64,000 nucleotides of DNA from Bacillota bacterium (GTDB lineage Bacteria > Bacillota > Clostridia > Oscillospirales > Ruminococcaceae). The notes under the pieces are model-generated. The model had not been told where the DNA came from, searched no databases, and was given only the letters and a program-made list of their open reading frames with translations. This document shows, piece after piece, positions 1 through 8,567 of the stretch. The number at the start of each line of letters is the position of its first letter. The stretch's first letter is position 1. Made by a program: the position numbers and the translations under genes. The DNA is taken from positions 310,001 through 374,000 of the forward strand of contig JAEZRC010000007.1 in NCBI GenBank assembly GCA_023440965.1, in the 5' to 3' direction.

Positions 1-157
1 TATAACAGGTCTTCTATTACTTGCAGGAGGGTTTGTTATTACGATTATGCTATCAATATACTCTGTTTTAATAGAACAAGGCGAATATATATGCCATATA
101 TTAAGTAAGCTTGATAATAATAATAATAATAATAATAATAATCAAAATAGATGGTGA
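1..157 (+). CDS. 3' end of a small membrane protein (partial)
   Basis: An open frame enters from the left edge in frame 2 and ends at TGA 155-157, giving about 51 codons. The first ~25 residues are strongly hydrophobic (LLLLAGGFVITIML), a probable membrane helix. A short charged stretch follows, then a tail of nine consecutive asparagines encoded by an AAT repeat, and QNRW at the end. The stop codon overlaps a terminator hairpin, which supports this being a real gene end. The protein family cannot be recognised from this fragment. Its position beside an Ltp-type gene and a serine integrase suggests cargo of the integrated element (inference). Confidence 0.55.
   Translation, partial: ITGLLLLAGGFVITIMLSIYSVLIEQGEYICHILSKLDNNNNNNNNNQNRW
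114..142 (+). repeat. AAT trinucleotide microsatellite
   Basis: A 29-base pure AAT/TAA repeat inside the partial membrane-protein frame, coding for poly-asparagine. Gain or loss of whole units would keep the reading frame. Confidence 0.9.
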
Positions 158-181
158 GCTTATATGGCTCACTGTTTTTAT
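153..181 (+). terminator. Rho-independent terminator of the partial gene
   Basis: Stem GTGAGC (154-159) pairs with GCTCAC (167-172), followed by a T-rich run. The stem overlaps the TGA stop of the partial frame. Confidence 0.7.
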
Positions 182-231
182 AGTAATGTTTAAAATAAAA
201 GCTATATTCATGACATTGGAGGTTTGACATA

Positions 232-960
232 ATGATAAGCAAACTTAAAGGTAAAGAGCGTTATATTATTTATGTAGCAATAATTATTGCGGTAATTATT
301 GTTGTATCCAGTATAATATCAAACAATGAACCACAAGATGAAAGTGTAATACAGAAGTCAGCAGATATAACTACCACTACTAATACTCCTTATAAAAACG
401 ACACAGCCAAACCCGCTACTACTGCTAATGCTAAAACAACTACTGTTAAATCAACAACTACTAAACCTTCTACAACAACTAAGGCAACAACTGCAAATCC
501 TGTTACTACAACCGCGCCAGCTTCTAAATTAACAGTTAGTCAAATGAATGCGTTAGCACAAGCAAAAAGTTATATATCTCACTCTGCTTTTTCATATCAA
601 GGTTTAATTGAGCAACTTGAATATGAAGGATACTCGAAAGCTGATTCAACTTTTGGAGCTAATAATTGCGGAGCTAATTGGAACCAACAATCACTTATTC
701 AAGCAAAAGGTTATTTATCTCATTCTCCCTTTTCATATAAAGGATTAATTGAACAACTTGAATATGAGAAATATACACATGAACAAGCTGTTTATGGAGT
801 TAATAATTGTGGTGCTAATTGGAATCAACAAGCTGCAAAACAAGCAGCAAGCTATTTATCACATTCAGCGTTTTCACGTCAGGGATTAATTGAACAGCTT
901 GAGTATGAGGGATATACTCATGAGCAAGCTGTTTATGGAGTTAATACAACAGGACTATAA
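232..960 (+). CDS. Ltp-family surface protein, three Ltp repeats
   Basis: A 242-residue protein. Residues ~10-30 form one hydrophobic segment (an N-terminal anchor or uncleaved signal). Residues ~45-98 are a Thr/Lys/Pro-rich linker, likely a wall-spanning stalk. Residues ~103-240 hold three tandem copies of a ~47-residue module with the recurring core FSxxGLIEQLEYEGY followed by an Ala-Val-Tyr-Gly-Val-Asn motif, recognisable as the Ltp (host cell surface-exposed lipoprotein) repeat. The founding family member, Ltp of a Streptococcus thermophilus phage, blocks DNA injection by related phages; the same role here is inference. No lipobox Cys is present, so it is membrane-anchored rather than a lipoprotein. 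The start has a GGAGG site 8 bases upstream. It lies directly before the integrase, as a lysogenic-conversion gene would. Confidence 0.75.
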   Translation: MISKLKGKERYIIYVAIIIAVIIVVSSIISNNEPQDESVIQKSADITTTTNTPYKNDTAKPATTANAKTTTVKSTTTKPSTTTKATTANPVTTTAPASKLTVSQMNALAQAKSYISHSAFSYQGLIEQLEYEGYSKADSTFGANNCGANWNQQSLIQAKGYLSHSPFSYKGLIEQLEYEKYTHEQAVYGVNNCGANWNQQAAKQAASYLSHSAFSRQGLIEQLEYEGYTHEQAVYGVNTTGL

Positions 961-961
961 T

Positions 962-990
962 AAAAAGCCCCTCTATTTGAGGGGCATAAT
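962..990. terminator. Hairpin terminator between Ltp gene and integrase
   Basis: Perfect stem GCCCCTC (967-973) with GAGGGGC (979-985). The flanking T-run is clearer on the minus strand, so it may act in both directions. Confidence 0.7.
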
Positions 991-1021
991 TATATTGTAA
1001 TATTTCAGAAAGGAGTAGTCT

Positions 1022-2551
1022 ATGCCTTATTGCATCTATTTAAGAAAATCACGAGCTGATATTGAACTTGAATCTCAAGGAGAAATGGAGACATTAGCAA
1101 GACATCAGAAGATTTTACTTGATCTTGCAAAAAAGCTTAACCTATCAATTTCCAAAGTATTTAAAGAGATTGTCTCCGGTGAAACAATTTCTGAACGTCC
1201 TGAAGTTCAGCAACTTCTTAATGAAGTGGAAGATGGCCAGTGGGATGGTGTTTTAGTTGTAGAAATTGAAAGACTTGCCCGCGGTGACACTATTGACCAA
1301 GGTATAGTTGCTCGCGCTTTTAAATATGGAAATGCTAAAATAATTACTCCTAATAAGACTTATGATCCAAATAATGAATTTGATGAAGAGTACTTCGAAT
1401 TTGGGTTGTTTATGTCCAGACGTGAATATAAAACCATAAATAGACGTATACAAAGAGGTAGACTTGAAGCTGTCAAAGAAGGAAAGTTTATTGCTTCTAC
1501 CCCTCCCTATGGTTACAATAAAGTAAAAGTTAAGTCCGGTAAAGGTTTTACACTTGAGCAAAATGAAGAGGCTCCTGTTGTAAAAAAAATATACGAATTA
1601 TATTTATCCGGTAATGGTATGAATACTATATGCGACATACTTGACACTATGAATATAAAACCAAGAAATAGAGACAACTGGTCAAAATCAACTATATCTG
1701 ACATTCTAAAAAATCCAGTTTATACTGGCATTATAAGATGGTCATACCGACCTGAAAAAAAAACAAAAGATAATCAGAAGATTAGATATTATAATGATGA
1801 ATGTATTACAGTTGAAGGATTGCATCAACCTATTATAACTAAAGATATATATGATAAAGCACAAACTATATTAAAATCCAACTACAGAATACCTGTTAAG
1901 GCAAACCTTGAATTGAAAAATCCTCTTACTGGTTTAGGATATTGTTCGAAATGTGGTACGCTGCTTACCAGGCTTGGAGCGTCATCAAAAAACAAAGTTG
2001 ATAAACTAATTTGTCCTAATAAAAATTGCTCAACAGTTTCAGCTCCATTAAATTTAGTTGAAAAAAATATACTATCAGAATTGAAAGACATATATAATAA
2101 TTATATAATAACTGTGGAATCAAGTTCTATTATAGAAGATAATTCATTACTAACAAAATCTATATCTTCAATTCAAAATGAAATAATAAAGGTTGATAAT
2201 CAGATTGCTAAAACATATGATTTATTGGAGCAAGAAGTTTATAGTATTGAAGTGTTTGAGGAAAGAAATATGTCATTAACTTCAAAAAAATCAGAATTAA
2301 TAAAAAAGTTGAAATTACTGCAAAATAAATCATTAAATATTAAAACAACAAAAGAAAAGAAAACAGAAATAAAAATGTCCCAGGCAATGTTGGACAATTA
2401 TTATAAAATAGATTCCGCTGAAGGACGAAATAAAATACTTCGATTATTATTAAATAGATTTGAATATGAGAAGAATGAGCGTAACACTAAAGGAAATCTG
2501 TATAATGAAAACTTTTCTATTAAGCTTTATACATCATTACCTATATCATAA
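1022..2551 (+). CDS. Large serine recombinase (integrase)
   Basis: A 509-residue site-specific recombinase that would catalyse integration and, with a directionality factor, excision of the element. The resolvase domain (~1-150) begins CIYLRKSRAD, with the nucleophilic serine at residue 10, and contains the ERLARGD motif. The 'recombinase' DNA-binding domain follows (~155-280, starting PPYGY). A zinc ribbon (CSKCG...CPNKNC) lies at about 308-340, and a long coiled coil at ~370-445 is typical of large serine integrases. AGAAAGGAG lies upstream of the ATG. The stop codon falls 6 bases before recognisable GH18 coding sequence in the same frame, so the gene ends essentially at the att site. Its base composition is more AT-rich than the housekeeping genes to the right. 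Confidence 0.95.
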   Translation: MPYCIYLRKSRADIELESQGEMETLARHQKILLDLAKKLNLSISKVFKEIVSGETISERPEVQQLLNEVEDGQWDGVLVVEIERLARGDTIDQGIVARAFKYGNAKIITPNKTYDPNNEFDEEYFEFGLFMSRREYKTINRRIQRGRLEAVKEGKFIASTPPYGYNKVKVKSGKGFTLEQNEEAPVVKKIYELYLSGNGMNTICDILDTMNIKPRNRDNWSKSTISDILKNPVYTGIIRWSYRPEKKTKDNQKIRYYNDECITVEGLHQPIITKDIYDKAQTILKSNYRIPVKANLELKNPLTGLGYCSKCGTLLTRLGASSKNKVDKLICPNKNCSTVSAPLNLVEKNILSELKDIYNNYIITVESSSIIEDNSLLTKSISSIQNEIIKVDNQIAKTYDLLEQEVYSIEVFEERNMSLTSKKSELIKKLKLLQNKSLNIKTTKEKKTEIKMSQAMLDNYYKIDSAEGRNKILRLLLNRFEYEKNERNTKGNLYNENFSIKLYTSLPIS

Positions 2552-2575
2552 TGTCCATATACTTATGGTCCTCCA
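2552..2575. other. Probable attR junction of the integrated element
   Basis: The integrase stop codon is at 2549-2551. From 2558 the frame reads Tyr-Thr-Tyr-Gly-Pro-Pro-Met-Ala-Val, a conserved internal GH18 motif, while the two preceding codons (Cys-Pro) do not fit the family. The crossover therefore probably lies within about 2552-2575. The matching attL and the 5' part of the GH18 gene must lie left of the window, so the core cannot be proved here. Confidence 0.6.
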
Positions 2576-2992
2576 ATGGCGGTCGCACCATTAAATCAAG
2601 TAAGAAAAGTTATTGAATACGCCGTTACTGAAATACCCTCAAATAAGATTCTTATGGGCATACCAGTTTACGGTTATAACTGGCTGTTACCTTATATACA
2701 AGGGGTGTCACAAGCGACCTCAATAGGGAACGATTTTGCTGCAACTATTGCTTTTAATAATAAAGCTGTTATTAAATATGACGATACAGCACAATCTCCA
2801 TACTTTAATTATTGGGATAGACAAGGACGTGAACATGTCGTATGGTTTGAAGATGTCAGGAGCGTAAAAGCAAAGCTTGAATTACTTAAAGAACACAATC
2901 TGCTTGGAGCTGGTTACTGGAGTATTATGAGACCTTTCATTCCAAACTGGACACTTACAAATGCTATGTTTAATATTAAAAAAATAATTTAA
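2558..2992 (+). pseudogene. 3' part of a GH18 spore-type glycosidase gene, split by the element
   Basis: About 144 residues match the C-terminal third of family-18 glycosidases of the YaaH/SleL (spore germination, N-acetylglucosaminidase) type: YTYGPPMAVAPLNQV, then IPVYGYNW, a WFED motif and GAGYWSIMRP near the end. These are internal and C-terminal parts of the TIM barrel. The catalytic DxxDxDxE region and the LysM domains expected upstream are missing. An ATG at 2576 exists but has no convincing ribosome-binding site, so independent expression is unlikely. The downstream sequence is undamaged and ends at a normal terminator, so the gene could be restored by excision. This is either a dead half-gene or a developmentally rejoined one. 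Confidence 0.85.
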
Positions 2993-3015
2993 AAAGGCGG
3001 ACATTGTCCGCCTTT
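2993..3015. terminator. Bidirectional terminator
   Basis: AAAGGCGGAC, a 3-base loop, then GTCCGCCTTT, lying between two convergent genes. Confidence 0.9.
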
Positions 3016-3017
3016 AA

Positions 3018-4079
3018 CTATTTAATAGAAACTGATTTATTATAACCAATTATACCAATATATGTCTTACCCTGGTTGAGTTCAAGTTTTGCTCCATCAG
3101 CTTTGGTTAAAACAATTTTTGATTTTTCGTTTTCTTTACTCCATTTTATATCAATTGCGACACCATTAGAAATATACTTTCCTGTTCCACCTTTAAGTTC
3201 AACATCCATAAGCTTCGAATTATTAAAATTCTTTATATTTGTCTGAAGAACTAATACATTCTTAAATTCAAGCTGTTTACCTGTTGAAGAATCCATATGA
3301 GGCTTACCACTATGCATTTTCGTGTATGTATGATTAGTTGTATTATATGTGAATGTACTGAAATATAAAGATGAGTATGTTAATACGGCCGAATTACATG
3401 TAGCTCCTGTTAATGTCAAAGGTGAACTACTGAAATTAAATAGTGTTTTACCATAGCTTGAATCGCGATTAGTCCTGTAATTTAATTTTTTCATAGCTTC
3501 AGGAAGTCTTGTCCCATCAAAGTATCCTGTATGCTCAAGACTATATTTTTTTAATCTGGCTTGGTCACGTCCAAAATACTGTGAACCAATTGTTGAACCG
3601 TCTAAGCGATTGATTCCAAGTCTGTTTAAAGTTTCTTTTGCTATTGATGGGTCCATACCCCAATGTACATAAACAGCATCCATTCCTAATGCAAGAACAG
3701 GATAATAATACCTACAGCTTCTGATAGAACATACACGAGGAACTTTCGTATAGTCATTATATACAGCCATCATTCTTGTAATGCCGCCCTCTACCGGTAC
3801 CTCATAAATAATATCAGCAGCCCCAATGCCATACTGCGGTAAAGCTGTTTTAATGTTATTTATCATTATGGCAACAGGTCGATTATTATTGACAAACTCT
3901 AAAGGTTCACCAGTCAGGAAATTTACTCCTTGTAAATCTTTCTCTGCTTCAGAGCCGGAAGCTAATGATGAAGAACTTGAGTCAGGCTTTTTCTTTGTAG
4001 ATTTCTTCTTATTACCACAAGCAGATAAAGCAGTAATGCATAAAGCTACAGACAAAAATAACGCTAATATTTTTTTCAT
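3018..4079 (-). CDS. DUF3048-family lipoprotein (YerB-like)
   Basis: A 353-residue exported lipoprotein. The signal peptide carries lipobox LSAC, with the modified Cys at about residue 21, followed by a Lys/Ser-rich linker to ~50. The N-terminal DUF3048 domain (~50-200) contains RPVAIMINN, GAADIIYEVPVEGGITR and RSCRYYY, all typical of the family. The C-terminal DUF3048 domain runs to the end. Family members such as Bacillus subtilis YerB are widespread in Firmicutes, but their biochemical role is unknown; a cell-envelope function is inferred from location only. It is a single gene, convergent with the GH18 fragment, with a shared terminator. Confidence 0.9.
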   Translation of the reverse strand: MKKILALFLSVALCITALSACGNKKKSTKKKPDSSSSSLASGSEAEKDLQGVNFLTGEPLEFVNNNRPVAIMINNIKTALPQYGIGAADIIYEVPVEGGITRMMAVYNDYTKVPRVCSIRSCRYYYPVLALGMDAVYVHWGMDPSIAKETLNRLGINRLDGSTIGSQYFGRDQARLKKYSLEHTGYFDGTRLPEAMKKLNYRTNRDSSYGKTLFNFSSSPLTLTGATCNSAVLTYSSLYFSTFTYNTTNHTYTKMHSGKPHMDSSTGKQLEFKNVLVLQTNIKNFNNSKLMDVELKGGTGKYISNGVAIDIKWSKENEKSKIVLTKADGAKLELNQGKTYIGIIGYNKSVSIK

Positions 4080-4153
4080 ATTATCACCTAAAATTTATTT
4101 TTAATAAGTAAAACCCAAAATATTATAACATATTATTCTTAAAATTTCAATAA

Positions 4154-4178
4154 AAGCCTTCATAAAATATGAAGGCTT
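4154..4178 (-). terminator. Terminator of the topoisomerase IV operon
   Basis: AAGCCTTCAT and ATGAAGGCTT form a 10-bp stem, with T's following on the minus strand. Confidence 0.85.
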
Positions 4179-4186
4179 GATATTTT

Positions 4187-6415
4187 TTAGAAATGAATCT
4201 GATCGGGATCGTCAATATCTTTTGCAAATGAACCGGCTACAGGGATAGATTTTGTTATGAATTTTGATAATTCCTGCATAGTATCTTCGCTGACAATAAA
4301 CGCTTTGTCTACTGTTGATTTTGATTTTAAAGTCATTGTCTGAACTCCTATTGTATCACGAGTAGCCTTTGGTAAAAGCAATGCAGTATTGAATATTATC
4401 ATTCTGCCATTAGTAGAACGAAGCATAATATCAGCATGCTCCTTAATATAGAAAATATCGATAAGCTTTGTTTTACTAGAATATGCGTTTGCAAGCTTCT
4501 TTCGGTTAGTTTTTGTTTCATAAGCTGATAGTGGAACTTTCGCAACCTTTCCGTTTTCAAAAACAAATACTACATAACCTGAATAGTCAGTTGTTGCAAT
4601 CATACAAGCAACATTTTCTTCATCTTCAAAACCAAGTTTAGCTGGAATATAGTCACCGAGTAAGCTTGCTTTTGTATCATCAAAAAAGCTTGCCTTTGTC
4701 TTATAAACCTGTGCCTTATCAGTAAAGAAAAGTAATTCTGCTTTGTTAGTTGATTCAATTTCGACCTGCATAACATCGCCATCTTTAAGCTTATGCTCAT
4801 TGCTCATTCTTAATGACTGTGGAGTAATTTTTTTAAAATATCCACTTCTTGAAAGGAATATGTTAACTGGATAATCCGGTACTTCTTCGATAACAACATC
4901 CTCTTCGTCATTCTCAGGGTAAACAAACATTGATTTTCTTGGCTTTGAAAACTTAGTAATTACTTCTTTTAACTCGTTAATTATAATATTCTTTTGCTTT
5001 CTTTCACTATCAAGGATTTCAAACATTTCTGCTATATCTTTTTCAAGCTGATCTGTTTCATTTGTTCTCTTTAGGATATATTCTCTGTTTAAATTACGGA
5101 GCTTTATCTCAGCAACATATTCAGCCTGAATTTCATCGATTGAGAAGCCAATCATAAGATTTGGAACAACTTCACTTTCCTCTTCAGTTTCTCTAATTAT
5201 TTTAACTGCCTTATCAATATCAAGAAGAATTTTTGCAAGACCTTTTAAGAGGTGTAGTTTTTCTTTCTTCTTCTGTAATTCATACTTAATTTTTCTTTTA
5301 ACACATTCAATTCTAAAGTCAATCCACTCGAAAAGAATATATCTAACACCCAGAACTTTTGGATATCCATTAATAAGAATATTAAAATTACACGAGAAAT
5401 TATCCTGAAGTGGAGTAAGCCTGAATAACTTCTGCATTAACTTATCAGGGTCTGTCCCCCTCTTTAAATCTATTGCAATTTTTAAACCTGATTTATCAGT
5501 TTCATCACGAATGTAAGAAACTTCTCTGATTTTTCCTGCTTTAATCAAAGCAACAATTTTTTCTATAATTGCTTCAACAGTTGTAGTTGGCGGTATTTCG
5601 GTAATTTCTAAGCAGTTTTCCGATTTATCATAGTTATATCTTGAACGTACTTTTATTGAACCTCTACCAGTCTTATATACATTAAGTAATTCAGCCTCAT
5701 CATAAATTATAAATCCACCACCTGGAAAATCAGGGCCTTTTAAGGTCGAAATAATATCGTGATCAGGATTTCTGATGAGTGCTATTGTAGTTTCACATAG
5801 CTCAGCAAGGTTGAACGGACAAACTGAACTTGCCATTGATACGCCTATTCCTACATTTGCATTTACGAGAATAGATGGGAATGTTGCAGGGAAAAGACTT
5901 GGTTCAGTTGTTGTATTATCGTAGTTCGGTGAAAAATCAACAGTATCCTTATCAATATCCCTAAATAACTCATTGCATAAAGGATCAAGTTTTACTTCTG
6001 TATATCTAGAGGCCGCATACGCCATATCTCGTGAATAGGATTTGCCAAAGTTGCCCTTTGAATCGACATAAGGATGAAGCAACGCTTCGTTTCCTCGTGT
6101 CAGCCTTACCATTGTTTCGTAAATAGCCTGATCACCGTGAGGATTAAGTCGCATAGTCTGACCGACAACATTAGCCGATTTTGTCTTTGCTCCAGTGAGT
6201 AGTCCCATTTTATACATCGTATATAAAAGCTTTCTATGAGAAGGCTTAAAACCGTCAATTTCAGGGAAAGCACGTGAAACTATTACGCTCATTGCATAAG
6301 GCATATAGTTCCTTTCTAGGGTATCAGTTATCTTTTCTTCAACAATTGTTCCTGCTCCCTCAATATATGCATTTGACATCTCTGATTTTGCTGGCTCTGA
6401 TTTTTTCTTTGACAT
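4187..6415 (-). CDS. parC: DNA topoisomerase IV subunit A
   Basis: A 742-residue type IIA topoisomerase A subunit, which cuts and rejoins both DNA strands. The breakage-rejoining domain begins ~30 (MPYAMSVIVSRAFPEIDGFKP). The active-site tyrosine is at about residue 138 in AASRYTE. A coiled-coil gate lies at ~370-480, and a beta-propeller C-terminal domain at ~520-742. No GyrA-box (QRRGGKG-like) sequence is visible in the C-terminal domain, which favours topoisomerase IV (decatenation) over gyrase. It follows the B subunit with 23 bases between, so the two are almost certainly cotranscribed. A second, true gyrase pair would be expected elsewhere in the genome. Confidence 0.9.
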   Translation of the reverse strand: MSKKKSEPAKSEMSNAYIEGAGTIVEEKITDTLERNYMPYAMSVIVSRAFPEIDGFKPSHRKLLYTMYKMGLLTGAKTKSANVVGQTMRLNPHGDQAIYETMVRLTRGNEALLHPYVDSKGNFGKSYSRDMAYAASRYTEVKLDPLCNELFRDIDKDTVDFSPNYDNTTTEPSLFPATFPSILVNANVGIGVSMASSVCPFNLAELCETTIALIRNPDHDIISTLKGPDFPGGGFIIYDEAELLNVYKTGRGSIKVRSRYNYDKSENCLEITEIPPTTTVEAIIEKIVALIKAGKIREVSYIRDETDKSGLKIAIDLKRGTDPDKLMQKLFRLTPLQDNFSCNFNILINGYPKVLGVRYILFEWIDFRIECVKRKIKYELQKKKEKLHLLKGLAKILLDIDKAVKIIRETEEESEVVPNLMIGFSIDEIQAEYVAEIKLRNLNREYILKRTNETDQLEKDIAEMFEILDSERKQKNIIINELKEVITKFSKPRKSMFVYPENDEEDVVIEEVPDYPVNIFLSRSGYFKKITPQSLRMSNEHKLKDGDVMQVEIESTNKAELLFFTDKAQVYKTKASFFDDTKASLLGDYIPAKLGFEDEENVACMIATTDYSGYVVFVFENGKVAKVPLSAYETKTNRKKLANAYSSKTKLIDIFYIKEHADIMLRSTNGRMIIFNTALLLPKATRDTIGVQTMTLKSKSTVDKAFIVSEDTMQELSKFITKSIPVAGSFAKDIDDPDQIHF

Positions 6416-6438
6416 TTTGCCACTCCTTGTTAGTATTG

Positions 6439-8421
6439 TTATGAAATATCAGCAAGTTCCAGATAATCGTGCCCAAATTCTGATATAAAGTCTTTTCTTC
6501 CCTGAAGATTATCGCCAAGCAGCATATCAAACATATTTGATGTTGCTAGTGCATCATCTTGTGTAACCTTAATTAATCGTCTTGTTTCAGGATTCATTGT
6601 AGTCAATGACATCATATCAGGTTCATTCTCACCAAGTCCTTTTGAACGCTGAAGTGTATATTTCTGATCTTTTATCATATCAAGAATATTTGCTTTTTCT
6701 TTTTCATTATAGGCAAAATAAGTCTTTTCCTTAGTGGTTATTTCAAACAAAGGTGATTCTGCAATATAAGCATAGCCTTGTTCTACTAATGTTGGTGTAA
6801 GCCTATAAAGCATTGTAAGAATTAAAGTTCTGATCTGGAAACCATCGACATCAGCATCAGTACAGATAATAATCTTATGCCATTTCAGATTATCAATGTT
6901 AAATGTTGAAAGATCTTTGTTTGCTTTTGATTTTACTTCAACTCCACAGCCGAGAACCTTCAATAAATCTGTGATAATTTCACTCTTGAAAATCTTATCA
7001 TAATCTGCTTTCAGACAATTAAGGATTTTACCTCTTACCGGCATAATAGCCTGGAATTCAGCATCTCTTGCAAGCTTAACAGCACCGAGAGCTGAATCAC
7101 CCTCAACAATATAAAGCTCACGTCTCATCAAATCTTTTGTCCTGCAATCAACAAACTTTTGAACCATATTTGACAAATCGATTGTTCCAGCAAGCTTTTT
7201 CTTGAGGTTTAAACGGGTTTTTTCTGCATTCTCACGGCTACGCTTATTTATTAGAACCTGTTCAGCAATTTTTATTGCCTCATCAGGATTTTCTATAAAA
7301 TATACTTCAAGCTGATGCTTAAGGAATTCTGTCATAGAATCGTAAATAAATTTATTTGTTATAGCTTTTTTAGTCTGATTTTCGTATGAAGTCTGTGTTG
7401 AGAAGGATGAGGATACCAATACAAGACAATCTTCAACATCAACAAAAGCTATCTTTGATTCGTTTTTAAGGTACTTGTTATTCTGCTTTAAGTAAGAATC
7501 GATCTGTGACACAAAAGCTTGCCTAACTGCCTTTTCAGGAGAACCACCATATTCAAGAAAGCTTGAGTTATGATAATATTCAGCAAATTTTACTTTGTTT
7601 GAAAAAGTAACTGATACATTTAGCTTAACTTTATATTCTGGTTTGTCCTCTCTATCCTTACCCTTTCGTTCAGCAGACCAAGTCTGAATTGAAGTAAGAT
7701 TATCACTACCAACAATTTCAGCAACATAATCGCTGATACCATTTTCGTATAAAAATACAGTTTCTTCAAAGTTGCCTATCTCATCCTGATACCTAAATAT
7801 GAATTTGATATTAGGATTTACAACAGCCTGTTTTTTTAGAATATCAAGAAAATAACCCTTTTCTATAGAAATATCAGTAAAAACTTCAAGGTCAGGACGC
7901 CAACGCGTTTTAGTTCCTGTTTTCTTTAATCGTGTTTCTTCCTTTTGAAGTCCGCCAACATTCTCACCATGTTCAAAGTGAATATTATACTTATATCCGT
8001 CGCGGAAAATCTCAACATCCATAAATTCAGATGAGTATTGTGTTGCACAAGCGCCAAGACCGTTCAATCCAAGTGAAAACTCATAGTTTTCGCCAGAATT
8101 ATTCTGATATTTACCACCAGCATAAAGCTCACAATAAACAAGTTCCCAGTTGTAACAATTTTCAGCTTTATTGAAATCGACAGGACATCCTCTGCCAAAG
8201 TCCTCAACTTCAATAACATTATCGTTGAATTTAGTAATAATAATTTCTGTTCCGTGACCATCTCTTGCTTCATCAATTGAGTTTGATAAAATCTCAAAAA
8301 TAGAGTGCTTACAGCCCTCAATTCCGTCAGAGCCGAAAATTACTGCAGGGCGCTTCCTTACACGATCTGCACCCTTTAATGAAACAATTGCCTCATTACC
8401 ATAAGAAGTTTTTTTAGCCAT
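6439..8421 (-). CDS. parE: DNA topoisomerase IV subunit B
   Basis: A 660-residue ATPase subunit. GHKL ATP-binding motifs are visible: NSIDEARDG (Mg/ATP-binding helix), the VEDFGRGCPVD motif and LGLNGLGACAT. The TOPRIM domain begins with YIVEGDSALG, and CTDADVDG supplies the metal-binding acidic residues. PRGKILNC-type and RSKGLGE motifs complete the family signature. The open frame runs 14 codons further upstream, but AGGGG lies five bases before the ATG at 8421 and family homology starts there, so the shorter form is chosen. It is the first gene of the parE-parC pair. Confidence 0.92.
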   Translation of the reverse strand: MAKKTSYGNEAIVSLKGADRVRKRPAVIFGSDGIEGCKHSIFEILSNSIDEARDGHGTEIIITKFNDNVIEVEDFGRGCPVDFNKAENCYNWELVYCELYAGGKYQNNSGENYEFSLGLNGLGACATQYSSEFMDVEIFRDGYKYNIHFEHGENVGGLQKEETRLKKTGTKTRWRPDLEVFTDISIEKGYFLDILKKQAVVNPNIKFIFRYQDEIGNFEETVFLYENGISDYVAEIVGSDNLTSIQTWSAERKGKDREDKPEYKVKLNVSVTFSNKVKFAEYYHNSSFLEYGGSPEKAVRQAFVSQIDSYLKQNNKYLKNESKIAFVDVEDCLVLVSSSFSTQTSYENQTKKAITNKFIYDSMTEFLKHQLEVYFIENPDEAIKIAEQVLINKRSRENAEKTRLNLKKKLAGTIDLSNMVQKFVDCRTKDLMRRELYIVEGDSALGAVKLARDAEFQAIMPVRGKILNCLKADYDKIFKSEIITDLLKVLGCGVEVKSKANKDLSTFNIDNLKWHKIIICTDADVDGFQIRTLILTMLYRLTPTLVEQGYAYIAESPLFEITTKEKTYFAYNEKEKANILDMIKDQKYTLQRSKGLGENEPDMMSLTTMNPETRRLIKVTQDDALATSNMFDMLLGDNLQGRKDFISEFGHDYLELADIS

Positions 8422-8567
8422 AATTACCCCTGTTATAATTTTTTTGTAAAATAAAAAAGCCATAAAAGATTACATTGCATACAAACCATATATATTCAAA
8501 CAATATAAGAAATCATATTAATGCAATAATTATACATTGGTTTTAGAAGAATTGCAAACTATCGTGA

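Noticed and set aside
2576..2992. Independent 138-residue GH18 gene starting at ATG 2576
   Set aside because: The fold would be only a third of the barrel, homology continues upstream of this ATG, and there is no ribosome-binding site.
4187..8421. Calling the pair gyrA-gyrB
   Set aside because: The C-terminal domain of the A subunit lacks a visible GyrA box and the gene order B-A next to prmA fits topoisomerase IV better, although a final decision needs the second pair in the genome.
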